A stretch of DNA of 12,830 nt from DATILI01 sp035476635. Its GTDB lineage: Bacteria; Pseudomonadota; Gammaproteobacteria; Burkholderiales; Burkholderiaceae_C. A program made the translations under genes and the position numbers. Position 1 is the first letter of the stretch, and every line of letters begins with the position of its first letter. The notes below the pieces were generated by a model. The model was given only the letters and a program-made list of their open reading frames with translations. It was not told where the DNA came from and made no database searches. Below, piece by piece: positions 1 through 6,266 of the stretch. Location of the stretch: assembly GCA_035476635.1 (NCBI GenBank), contig DATILI010000336.1, positions 1-12,830 on the forward strand, written 5' to 3'.

Positions 1-1788
1 GTGGTCCAGGTCCAGGAAGATCAGCGTCAGGGGCGCGCCGCTGCGCTGGGCGATGCTGATGGCGTGGTCGCTGCGATCGGCCAGCAGCGTGCGGTTGGGC
101 AAGCCGGTCAGCGGGTCGTAGTGGGCCAGCTGGCGGATGCGGTCTTCGGCTTCCTTGTTCTGCGTGATGTCCCGAAAGATCGAGATGAAATGGGTGACAG
201 TGCCCCTTTGATCACAAACCCGCGTGACCGATAGCCACTGTGGGTAGGAGCTGCCGTCCTTGCGGCGGTTGCGCGCTTCGCCTTCCCAGTGGCCGTTGGT
301 GTCGAGCGATGTCATCACCAAGCTGAAAAAGTCATCCGCCATGCGCCCTGGGCCCGACAGGCGCGGCGTTTTGCCCAGGACATCGGCCAGGCTATAGCCG
401 CTGATCTGGGTGAAGGCGCGATTGACTTGCACGATGCGCCGCTGTGCATCGGCGATCATGATGCCCTCGGTGCTTTGCTCAAAGACCTTGGCGGTCAGCT
501 CCAGCTGGGCCTCCGCCCGCTTGCGCTTGGTGATGTCGCGCGACAGCAGCATGAAGCGCGGTTCCGTGCCCGATGACAGCGGCTTGCGTGACACCGACAG
601 CTCGAACCAGAACTGGCCGTGCGGCCGCTGCAGCTGGAACTGCCTGCCGTTGGACCAGCCTTTTTCGTGGGCCTCCTGCACGGCCGCCATCACGACCGCT
701 GCGGCATCGGGTGGAAACACGTCAGAGATATTCTTGCTGAGCTCAGCCTCGTCGGCCGACACCGCCGGGAGGTCGGCGCGCGGCGAATGCGCGCCGTGGT
801 AGCGGCCGTCCAGGCCCAGTTCCAGCAAGGGGTCGGGAATTGCATCAAGCGTGGCCTTGAGCTGGCGCTGCGTGGCCAGGATCTCGGCCGTGCGTTCCTG
901 CACCACCACCTCCAGTCCCTTTTCGTGCGCCTTGAGCTCGACAAGCAGCTTGGACATATACGCCATCAACCCGCACACGAGCAGGCCGAGTGCCGTCTTG
1001 AGCGGCAACCCCAGCGGGTCGTTCCAGCCCTTGGCCGGGCTCACGCTCAAGGTCCAGATGCCGTTGGGCAGCTCCAGGTTGCGTTCGACCGGGGCGTCCA
1101 GCGCACCCTGGCCGGAGGCCGCAATCGTCTGCTTCTTGCCGGTGTCGGGCACGATGCGCCACAGCTCATAGGAGAACCCGCGGTCCGCCAGCAGCGGCAG
1201 GCGCGCCGCCTCCAGTGCCTGCGGAAAGCGGATGGTGACGTAGCTGAATCCCCAGAAATTCGGCTTGCCCTGCGCGTCGTCCAGGTACACCGGCAAGCGT
1301 CCCACGACCCCCAGGCCGCCCTGGACCAATTGAAGCGGCCCGGCCAAGGTCAGCTTGCCGGTATTGCGGGCCAGCAGGGCCTCCTTGTTTTGGGCAATGT
1401 CCTGCAGCTGGTTGAAGCCGATGCTTTTTTCGTTGCCTTGCAGCGGCACGACCTGCCCGATGATGCCGCCAGGAGACAGTCCCAGCGCCGCAATGCCGGG
1501 ATAGAACGGGAGCATCTGGGTGGCGACCGCCTCGTAGTCTCGAACCGTGCCATTGCCCTGGCGCACCAGCGCCGCGACGGCGTAGGTAACCGAGAGCGCC
1601 CGCTCGATGCCGCGCTGCAGTGCCTGCGCGTGGTCGCCCGCCATATCGGCCACCCGGGTTCTCGCCTCACTCAGCCGCTGCCCTTCGGAATGCCAGATCA
1701 GCATGGCTGCGACCACGGCCGTCATCACGAAGACCGAGCAAGCGACGAACCATGGGCGTGAAAGGCGGAGGTTGAAGAGCCGGTGCAC
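1..1788 (-). CDS. CHASE-PAS-PAS-GGDEF membrane signalling protein (probable diguanylate cyclase), 3' end missing
   Basis: The reading frame is open from a GTG at 1788 to the left edge, giving 596 residues of a longer protein. Seen in order: a membrane segment at about residues 12-33; a periplasmic sensor region (about 50-260) that reads as a CHASE domain; a second membrane segment (about 262-284); a short coiled linker; two PAS domains (about 308-426 and 432-548, each ending in an RDIT motif); and the start of a GGDEF domain with DPLTGLPNR at 558-566 and FLDLDH at 591-596. The GGDEF signature itself and any EAL domain lie outside the window. GTG is chosen because GAGGA sits a few bases upstream, an in-frame TGA follows closely upstream, and the next Met (residue 22) would break the first membrane segment. 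Family knowledge: such proteins turn an extracellular signal into cyclic di-GMP. It is divergent from the Pho-box lipid operon, so its promoter may be affected by PhoB. The domain calls are firm; net cyclase versus phosphodiesterase activity cannot be decided here. Confidence 0.92.
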   Translation of the reverse strand, partial: MHRLFNLRLSRPWFVACSVFVMTAVVAAMLIWHSEGQRLSEARTRVADMAGDHAQALQRGIERALSVTYAVAALVRQGNGTVRDYEAVATQMLPFYPGIAALGLSPGGIIGQVVPLQGNEKSIGFNQLQDIAQNKEALLARNTGKLTLAGPLQLVQGGLGVVGRLPVYLDDAQGKPNFWGFSYVTIRFPQALEAARLPLLADRGFSYELWRIVPDTGKKQTIAASGQGALDAPVERNLELPNGIWTLSVSPAKGWNDPLGLPLKTALGLLVCGLMAYMSKLLVELKAHEKGLEVVVQERTAEILATQRQLKATLDAIPDPLLELGLDGRYHGAHSPRADLPAVSADEAELSKNISDVFPPDAAAVVMAAVQEAHEKGWSNGRQFQLQRPHGQFWFELSVSRKPLSSGTEPRFMLLSRDITKRKRAEAQLELTAKVFEQSTEGIMIADAQRRIVQVNRAFTQISGYSLADVLGKTPRLSGPGRMADDFFSLVMTSLDTNGHWEGEARNRRKDGSSYPQWLSVTRVCDQRGTVTHFISIFRDITQNKEAEDRIRQLAHYDPLTGLPNRTLLADRSDHAISIAQRSGAPLTLIFLDLDH

Positions 1789-1807
1789 GTGTTTCCTCGA
1801 TCAAATC

Positions 1808-1813
1808 ATTATG
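1808..1813 (-). promoter_or_regulatory. Possible -10 element of the GGDEF gene
   Basis: On the minus strand this reads CATAAT (5 of 6 to TATAAT), 20 bases before the GTG start. No good -35 is seen at 16-18 bp spacing; that stretch falls in the PhoB repeat array. The call is weak. Confidence 0.3.
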
Positions 1814-1823
1814 CCGCGCAGGG

Positions 1824-1867
1824 TTGTCATGCAAGCGTCATGCCGTGGACATCTGCTTGTCATGCAC
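1824..1867 (+). promoter_or_regulatory. Pho box array (four 11-bp direct repeats, PhoB binding)
   Basis: Four half-sites start at 1824, 1835, 1846 and 1857, an exact 11-bp period: TTGTCAT, GCGTCAT, TGGACAT and TTGTCAT. The E. coli PhoB half-site consensus is CTGTCAT followed by 4 bp, so units 1 and 4 match 6 of 7, unit 2 matches 5 of 7 and unit 3 matches 4 of 7. Three units are also followed by GC. Ten bases after the last 7-mer comes CACACT (1874-1879), which has A2 and T6 of a -10 element at the spacing seen in the E. coli phoA promoter. A start near 1885-1888 is expected. The orientation points to the olsB-like operon, and the lipid-remodelling role of those genes agrees with PhoB control. 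No binding data are available. Confidence 0.85.
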
Positions 1868-1877
1868 TGCTTTCACA

Positions 1878-1889
1878 CTTGGGCCCAAG
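1878..1889. promoter_or_regulatory. 12-bp perfect palindrome at the expected transcription start
   Basis: CTTGGGCCCAAG is a perfect 12-bp palindrome that overlaps the end of the proposed -10 (1874-1879) and the expected start of the Pho-box transcript. It could be an operator for a second regulator or the first bases of a 5' hairpin. It may also be chance. Confidence 0.3.
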
Positions 1890-2012
1890 CCAAGACCAAT
1901 GGAGATTCAGGATGAGGTTGAGCTTGATTGGAACACCCGGAGCAGCCGCGAAGACGGCAACAAGCCGGAATTTTCAGCCCCTGACAGCCCCGCCATCTCC
2001 GGGGCTTTTTTT
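1886..2012 (+). ncRNA. Putative Pho-regulated small RNA or attenuated leader upstream of the lipid operon
   Basis: The interval runs from the start expected from the Pho boxes to the end of the T-run of a strong terminator, about 127 nt. No plus-strand gene precedes the terminator, since the upstream gene is divergent, so the terminator needs a short transcript of its own. A small hairpin is possible at 1945-1958 (GCCG/CGGC). The terminator's 5' arm is duplicated: AGCCCC occurs at 1976-1981 and again at 1986-1991, and either copy can pair with GGGGCT. A 50-codon frame from ATG 1912 crosses the interval but does not look protein-coding. From memory, a Pho-box-preceded toxic small RNA family has been described in betaproteobacteria; I cannot confirm that this is a member. 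The alternative is a cis-acting attenuator for the downstream operon. The 5' end is estimated. Confidence 0.5.
1986..2012 (+). terminator. Strong rho-independent terminator between the Pho promoter and olsB-like gene
   Basis: AGCCCCG (1986-1992) pairs perfectly with CGGGGCT (2000-2006) around a 7-nt loop, and the T-run extends through 2012 (seven T). The minus strand has no T-run after the hairpin, so it acts on plus-strand transcripts only. It ends 48 bases before the ATG of the first operon gene and 37 bases before its AGGAG ribosome binding site. Confidence 0.88.
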
Positions 2013-2060
2013 CAACTGCGCGATACCAGAACCGAGTTCGCCGAAGCCAAGGAGTGCGTC

Positions 2061-2909
2061 ATGAAAGAACTACCCAACCCGACTTTTCCGCTTTCGCCCA
2101 TCTCCTTGCCTCGGGGGTTACTTCACCGTCCTCAGCCTGCAGATCGTCAAGGCGGTGTGGCACAGCCCGGCCCGGCTGGGCGCGGCGGTATTGCTGTCTC
2201 GTGGGCGGAGCACCTTGACGAAGTCCGGCAAGCACAACGTCTGAGGTTTGACGTCTTCGCCAGCGAGATGGGCGCGCGGCTGGACACGCCGCTGCCCGGC
2301 CACGACATTGACTTGTTTGACGACTACTGCGAACACCTGCTGGTGCGCGACGAGGCGAGCCAGGAGGTGGTCGGAACCTACCGCGTGCTGACACCGGCAC
2401 AGGCCAAGCGCGTGGGCGGCACCTACAGCGACACCGAGTTCGACTTGACCCGGCTGCGCAACCTGCGCGAGCGCATGGTGGAACTGGGCCGCAGCTGCGT
2501 GCACCCCGCTCACCGCCACGGCGGCGTGGTGCTGGCGTTGTGGGGCGCCCTGGCCGAATTCATGGTGCGCAACCGGCTGGACACCATGATCGGCTGCGCC
2601 AGCATTCCCATGCTGCACAACGGCGTGGTCAGCGGCCATGTGGCGGCCAGCATCTGGAACCAGGTCAAGGAGACGCACCTGGCGCCGATCGAATACCACG
2701 TGCGGCCGCGCCTGCCTTTGCCGGTGGACGAGCTCGACGGCTCGCTGGCCGTGGAGCCGCCGGCACTGATCAAAGGCTATTTGCGCCTGGGCGCCAAGGT
2801 GCTGGGCGCGCCGGCCTGGGACCCCGACTTCAATACCGCGGACCTGCCGATGCTGATGCGCATTGGCGACTTGCCACCGCGCTATCGCAAGCACTTCCTG
2901 GGGGCTTGA
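2061..2909 (+). CDS. olsB: OlsB-like ornithine-ACP N-acyltransferase (GNAT superfamily)
   Basis: The protein has 282 residues. The family moves a 3-hydroxyacyl chain from acyl carrier protein to the alpha-amino group of ornithine, making lyso-ornithine lipid, the first step of phosphorus-free ornithine lipid synthesis. Family marks seen: AQRLRFDVFASEMGA (58-72), FDDYCEHLLV (86-95), VVGTYRVL (103-110), ELGRSCVHP (141-149), MIGCASIP (176-183) and ALIKGYLRLGA (235-245); these resemble rhizobial OlsB as I know it. ATG 2061 is chosen because AGGAG (2050-2054) lies 6 bases upstream. The frame stays open back to 1824, but a start there would lie in the PhoB repeats. Residues 20-45 are a Pro/Gly-rich stretch. 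No olsA acyltransferase is in the window. The stop overlaps the next start by one base (TGATG). A different acyl acceptor is possible. Confidence 0.85.
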   Translation: MKELPNPTFPLSPISLPRGLLHRPQPADRQGGVAQPGPAGRGGIAVSWAEHLDEVRQAQRLRFDVFASEMGARLDTPLPGHDIDLFDDYCEHLLVRDEASQEVVGTYRVLTPAQAKRVGGTYSDTEFDLTRLRNLRERMVELGRSCVHPAHRHGGVVLALWGALAEFMVRNRLDTMIGCASIPMLHNGVVSGHVAASIWNQVKETHLAPIEYHVRPRLPLPVDELDGSLAVEPPALIKGYLRLGAKVLGAPAWDPDFNTADLPMLMRIGDLPPRYRKHFLGA

Positions 2910-3778
2910 TGCGCGCGGCCTTTGAAGCCATCGGACCGTGGGGCGACAGCTTCGCACCCGATGACGCGACCAGCGATGGCGAGGAGCAAGGCCGCCAGCG
3001 CTTTCGGGCCGTTTTCATTTCCGACCTGCACCTGGGGACACCAGGTTGCCAGGCCTCGGCCTTGCTTGACTTCCTCAAGGCGCACCCCAGCGACTATCTG
3101 TACCTGGTCGGCGACATCGTCGACGGCTGGCAATTGCGGCGCCGCTGGTATTGGCCGCAGTCGCACAACGACGTCGTGCAAAAGCTCCTGCGCCGCGCGC
3201 GCAAGGGGTGCCGCGTGGTCTATGTGCCCGGCAATCACGACGAGTTCGCGCGCGGCTTCATCGGCCACCAGTTCGGCGGCATCGAGGTGGTGGAAGAAGC
3301 CGTCCATGCCACAGCCGACGGGCGCCAGCTGTGGGTGATCCACGGCGACTATTTCGATGGCGTCATCCAGTGCGCCAAATGGCTGGCCTACCTTGGCGAC
3401 AATCTGTATGAGTTCACGCTCAAGCTGAATCGCCACCTGAACACGCTGCGGGCGCGCCTGGGCCTGCCGTATTGGTCGTTGTCGGCTTATCTCAAGCACA
3501 AGGTGAAGAAGGCGCTCAACTACGTGACCGATTTCGAGGAGGCAGTGGCGCACGAGGCGCGCAAGCGCGGGCACCAGGGAGTCGTGTGCGGCCATATTCA
3601 CCGCGCTGAAATGCGTGAGATCAACGGCACGCTGTACTGCAACGACGGCGACTGGGTCGAGAGCCGGACCGCATTGGTGGAACACTTCGATGGCCGCCTG
3701 GAGCTGCTTCAGTGGCAGTCGAGCCCGGGCGTGCGTACGGCGCGGCCGGTGCCCGCCGGGGTGGCCAAGAGCGCATGA
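2909..3778 (+). CDS. plcP: PlcP-like metallophosphoesterase (annotation relative: UDP-2,3-diacylglucosamine diphosphatase/LpxH family)
   Basis: The protein has 289 residues and the full calcineurin-like dimetal signature: SDLHLG (38-43), VGDIVDG (67-73), GNHDE (108-112), HGDYFD (145-150) and GHIH (228-231). Databases would likely call it an LpxH-type UDP-2,3-diacylglucosamine diphosphatase, an enzyme of lipid A synthesis. Its context between an OlsB-like gene and a GT4 glycosyltransferase, behind a Pho box, fits PlcP better. PlcP is the phospholipase C-like enzyme known from rhizobia and marine bacteria; it splits membrane phospholipids to diacylglycerol during phosphate starvation. No signal peptide is visible, so it should act on the cytoplasmic face. 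ATG 2909 overlaps the preceding stop, and the 3' end overlaps the next start as ATGA, so translation is probably coupled. Phosphoesterase is certain; the substrate is inferred from context. Confidence 0.78.
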   Translation: MRAAFEAIGPWGDSFAPDDATSDGEEQGRQRFRAVFISDLHLGTPGCQASALLDFLKAHPSDYLYLVGDIVDGWQLRRRWYWPQSHNDVVQKLLRRARKGCRVVYVPGNHDEFARGFIGHQFGGIEVVEEAVHATADGRQLWVIHGDYFDGVIQCAKWLAYLGDNLYEFTLKLNRHLNTLRARLGLPYWSLSAYLKHKVKKALNYVTDFEEAVAHEARKRGHQGVVCGHIHRAEMREINGTLYCNDGDWVESRTALVEHFDGRLELLQWQSSPGVRTARPVPAGVAKSA

Positions 3779-4848
3779 AAATCGTCCTGGTGACCGATGC
3801 ATGGCAGCCCCAGGTCAATGGCGTGGTGACCACTCTGGTGGAACTGGTGCGCGAGCTTGACGCCGCCGGCCACCAGGTGGCGGTGATCCATCCCGGCCTC
3901 TTCAAGACGCGGCCGTGCCCCGGCTATGCAGGCATCGACCTCGCGGTGCGGCCCGGGCGTACGCTCGCCGGCATGCTGGACAAGGAGCAGGCAGACGCCA
4001 TCCATATCGCAACCGAAGGGCCGCTGGGCTGGGCCGCACGCCGCTATTGCCTGGACCGGGGCTTGTCGTTCACGACCGCCTTTCACACCCGGTTTCCGGA
4101 AATCCTCAACGCGGCGCTGCGAATTCCGCTGCGCTGGGGCTATGCCTTGTTTCGCCACTTTCACCGCCCGTCTTCGGGCGTGATGGTGCCTACCCAGGGG
4201 GTGCTGCGCATGCTGGAGCAGCGCGGCTTCACCAAGCTGAAGGGCTGGACGCATGGCGTGGACACACAACTGTTCAGCTTCGAAGGCCAGGCCCGCCTCT
4301 ATGAGCCTGCGGGATTGATGGCGCGCCCGGTTTCATTGTTCGTCGGCCGTATTTCCTACGAGAAAAACATCGAGGCCTTCTTGCGGCTGGATGTGCCGGG
4401 AACCAAGGTGGTTTGCGGCGTCGGGCCTCTGGAGGCGACATTGAAGGAGCGTTACCCGACGGTGCGCTGGATGGGGATCCTGCCGCGTGACGAACTGGCC
4501 AAGCTCTATGCAGCCGCAGACCTGTTTGTATTTCCGAGCAAATCGGAGACCTTCGGCCTGGTGATGGTGGAAGCCATGGCCTGCGGAACGCCGGTGGCCG
4601 CCTTTCCAGTCGATGGGCCGCTGGAAGTGCTGGGCCAGGCCACGCCCGCCGCAAGCAACGGTTATCGCGGCGGTGTGATGCATCAGGATTTGCAGCAGGC
4701 CTTTTACGGCGCACTCGCCGTTCCGCGCCACGAAGCGCGCAGCCGCGCGCTGGAATTCAGCTGGAGGCGTTCAACCCAGTTGTTCCTGAGCCACTTGGTG
4801 CCTGCGCACAGGGCCGCGCGCGAAGCCCAAGGCCACAGCGCTAGCTGA
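3775..4848 (+). CDS. GT4 family glycosyltransferase (Agt-like, probable diacylglycerol glycosyltransferase)
   Basis: The protein has 357 residues and the GT-B, GT4 layout: an N-terminal acceptor domain opening MKIVLVTDAWQPQVNG, with AFHTRFPE (102-109), and a C-terminal nucleotide-sugar domain with VGRISYEKNIE (190-200) and the E-x7-E motif at E258 and E266, inside KSETFGLVMVEAMACGTP. No membrane segment is seen, as usual for peripheral GT4 lipid glycosyltransferases. Similar enzymes (Agt) sit beside plcP in rhizobia and make glycolipids from the diacylglycerol released by PlcP. ATG 3775 is chosen because it overlaps the plcP stop as ATGA and gives the canonical GT4 N-terminus; the open frame extends back to 3712 without family similarity. 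The 3' end overlaps a convergent small gene by 8 bases. Sugar donor and acceptor are inferred only. Confidence 0.82.
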   Translation: MKIVLVTDAWQPQVNGVVTTLVELVRELDAAGHQVAVIHPGLFKTRPCPGYAGIDLAVRPGRTLAGMLDKEQADAIHIATEGPLGWAARRYCLDRGLSFTTAFHTRFPEILNAALRIPLRWGYALFRHFHRPSSGVMVPTQGVLRMLEQRGFTKLKGWTHGVDTQLFSFEGQARLYEPAGLMARPVSLFVGRISYEKNIEAFLRLDVPGTKVVCGVGPLEATLKERYPTVRWMGILPRDELAKLYAAADLFVFPSKSETFGLVMVEAMACGTPVAAFPVDGPLEVLGQATPAASNGYRGGVMHQDLQQAFYGALAVPRHEARSRALEFSWRRSTQLFLSHLVPAHRAAREAQGHSAS

Positions 4849-5053
4849 TGTGAAAGCGTGAGTTGCCTTTTTTGGCGCTAGCGGAGTTCTTGAAAGTGGA
4901 CGCTTTGTGTTGCCGCGACTCGGTAAAACCGGTTTCCTGGAAGCGGCTGTGCCCCGAAGATGAGTTCACCTTGTCCCGGACCCAGCGTTCATATTTCACG
5001 CCAATGCCCAGACCGAGCAGGAACAGAAACACATTGAGAAAAAATGCAATCAT
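4841..5053 (-). CDS. Small predicted membrane protein, unknown function
   Basis: The frame encodes 70 residues. Residues 1-19 (MIAFFLNVFLFLLGLGIGV) form one strongly hydrophobic segment, followed by YERWVRDK and a Ser/Lys/Arg-rich soluble tail, as in a single-pass small membrane protein with a cytoplasmic tail. I recognise no family. Against it being a gene: no clear Shine-Dalgarno sequence precedes ATG 5053. For it: the clean hydrophobic N-terminus and a plausible extended -10 promoter about 50 bases upstream. Its last 8 bases overlap the end of the glycosyltransferase gene on the opposite strand, so read-through from either side would make antisense RNA. Confidence 0.5.
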   Translation of the reverse strand: MIAFFLNVFLFLLGLGIGVKYERWVRDKVNSSSGHSRFQETGFTESRQHKASTFKNSASAKKGNSRFHIS

Positions 5054-5103
5054 GGTCTAGCGATTTTACAGCGGAGTTCAAAAAGCGTATCGATCTGTAA
5101 CAG

Positions 5104-5131
5104 CATATACCATGCCAGCCTTGCAAATCAA
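5104..5131 (-). promoter_or_regulatory. Possible promoter of the small membrane protein gene
   Basis: On the minus strand, TTGATT (5126-5131) is separated by 16 bp from TATATG (5104-5109), which is preceded by TGG to give an extended -10 motif. It points to ATG 5053 and would give a leader of about 45 nt. Rest of the gap: the bases on either side, 5054-5103 and 5132-5193, show no other feature. Confidence 0.42.
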
Positions 5132-5193
5132 GAACTAAGTCACGCTGGCCCCTGGTTTCGCGCCGAACCGCTGTCGCTGGGGTAGCTTTGCCT

Positions 5194-6117
5194 TTACTCA
5201 GCGCGGCTGAGGGCTTCGCGCAGGTGCTCGAGAAAGGCCTTTGCGGCACGCGGAAGGTTGCGGCCGGCCAGCGTTTGTACCTCGAAATGCCTTTCGGTCA
5301 TTTCACGGTCCCGCAGCGGTACGCCGATCACGTCGCCCCGCTGCAGCCGGTTGCGCAAGGCCAGCTCGCCGCTGAAACCGATGCCGCCCTGCGCCGCGGC
5401 ATAGGCAATGCACGGCTCAAGCCGATTGCATTCGAAAATGCTGTCAAAGACCAGGCCCTGGCGGCTGCAACTGATGTCGAACAGCTGCCTCACGGTGGAA
5501 TCCTTGCCAGGCAGAGCGAGGGTGTGACCGACCAGTTGCGCCAGGGCCAACTGGCGCCGCCTGGCCAACGGATGGTCACGCGACAGCACCGCGATGATCG
5601 GTGAAGGGTGCCGCACTTCGACACTGATGCCGCGCTCGGAAACGGAACTGACGGTCACGCCGATATCGATCTTGCCTTGCCGCACGAGTTCGGGCACCTC
5701 GGCTTGCAACCTGACCTGCAGCTCGAAGCGGATGCCTGTGTACTGGCGCTGGAATTCGGCAATGAGGCCAGGGATGAACTCGGAAGCGAAACCCTCCGTG
5801 CTGGCCAGCAATACCGCGCCGGATTTCAAGCCCCGCAAGGCGTGGATTTCGTCGGCGACCCGTTCGATGTCTTGCCAGGCCCGCCTGGCATGGGTGGCCA
5901 GCAGTTCGCCCGCGGCGTTGGCCACCATGCCACGCGCCCGGCGCTCAAACAGCAAGGTGTCCAGTTCGGCCTCCAGATGCGCAACGTGTCGGCTGACGGC
6001 GGAAGGGGCCACACCGAGGCTTTCCGCCGCTTCGGTCACGGAGCCGGTCCGGACGACTTCAAGAAAGTGCCGCAGCGATGTTTCTTGCAGGACCAGGTGG
6101 TTCATCGTCTTGCGCAT
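5194..6117 (-). CDS. LysR-type transcriptional regulator
   Basis: The protein has 307 residues, normal for the family. The winged helix-turn-helix is at about residues 14-72 (FLEVVRTGSVTEAAESLGV, then PSAVSRHVAHLEAEL). A substrate-binding domain follows from about 95 (GAVLLASTEGFASEFIPGL, then IDIGVTV). ATG 6117 has AGGAAG upstream at good spacing; Met5 is an alternative. It is divergent from a Bug-type binding protein and an amidase, the usual layout for a LysR regulator of its neighbour operon. The shared 89-base upstream region holds a perfect T-N11-A inverted repeat. It probably represses its own gene and activates the amidase operon when the inducer is present. The inducer is unknown. 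Confidence 0.95.
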   Translation of the reverse strand: MRKTMNHLVLQETSLRHFLEVVRTGSVTEAAESLGVAPSAVSRHVAHLEAELDTLLFERRARGMVANAAGELLATHARRAWQDIERVADEIHALRGLKSGAVLLASTEGFASEFIPGLIAEFQRQYTGIRFELQVRLQAEVPELVRQGKIDIGVTVSSVSERGISVEVRHPSPIIAVLSRDHPLARRRQLALAQLVGHTLALPGKDSTVRQLFDISCSRQGLVFDSIFECNRLEPCIAYAAAQGGIGFSGELALRNRLQRGDVIGVPLRDREMTERHFEVQTLAGRNLPRAAKAFLEHLREALSRAE

Positions 6118-6147
6118 GCCAGGCTTCCTTTCTTGAAGTGCTCGTGA

Positions 6148-6189
6148 AGTATGGTTGTGCGTTGCGAATATCGCAACGAAAGATTAACT
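6148..6189. promoter_or_regulatory. Divergent lysR/Bug promoter region with LysR operator
   Basis: At 6160-6178 is the perfect inverted repeat CGTTGCGA-ATA-TCGCAACG (8-bp arms, 3-bp centre), which contains T-N11-A (TGCGAATATCGCA), the LysR-family binding motif. On the minus strand TTGCGA (6171-6176) is 17 bp from CATACT (6148-6153), a fair lysR promoter. On the plus strand TTGCGA (6162-6167) is 16 bp from TTAACT (6184-6189), a weaker promoter for the Bug gene. The operator thus covers both -35 elements, suiting autorepression and activation from one site. Confidence 0.72.
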
Positions 6190-6266
6190 GATTTGCCGTT
6201 GCTGGAATGAACCTGCAAACCTACGATCGAGCCACACTTCACTCATGCCCAGTCGGGTCGGTCGCC

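Noticed and set aside
619..1761. Long plus-strand open frame of 380 codons.
   Set aside because: It is a shadow of the minus-strand CHASE-PAS-GGDEF gene; the protein is rich in Arg, Gln and His and has no recognisable domain.
1824..2060. Upstream extension of the OlsB-like frame from a TTG at 1824.
   Set aside because: The frame is open by chance: it would begin inside the PhoB repeats and run through the terminator hairpin. ATG 2061 has a proper AGGAG and the extension shows no family similarity.
1912..2064. A 50-codon leader frame with GGAG upstream, its stop overlapping the olsB start as ATGA.
   Set aside because: It crosses the terminator and uses many codons unlike the neighbours (AGG, ATA, GGA, ACA), with a random-looking Pro/Ser/Ala composition. 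Translational coupling remains possible, but I would not call it a gene.
2118..2957. Minus-strand open frame of 279 codons opposite the olsB-like gene.
   Set aside because: A GC-rich shadow with Val/His/Gln/Ala repeats and no domain, opposite a clear family member.
4838..4883. GCGCTAGC repeated near 4838 and 4875, able to pair across about 31 bases.
   Set aside because: The stem is short, the loop long and no T-run follows the second copy, so it is not a credible terminator.
6207..6266. Earlier ATG for the Bug-family protein.
   Set aside because: It would put 20 residues before a complete signal peptide; the start at 6267 gives normal length and cleavage position.
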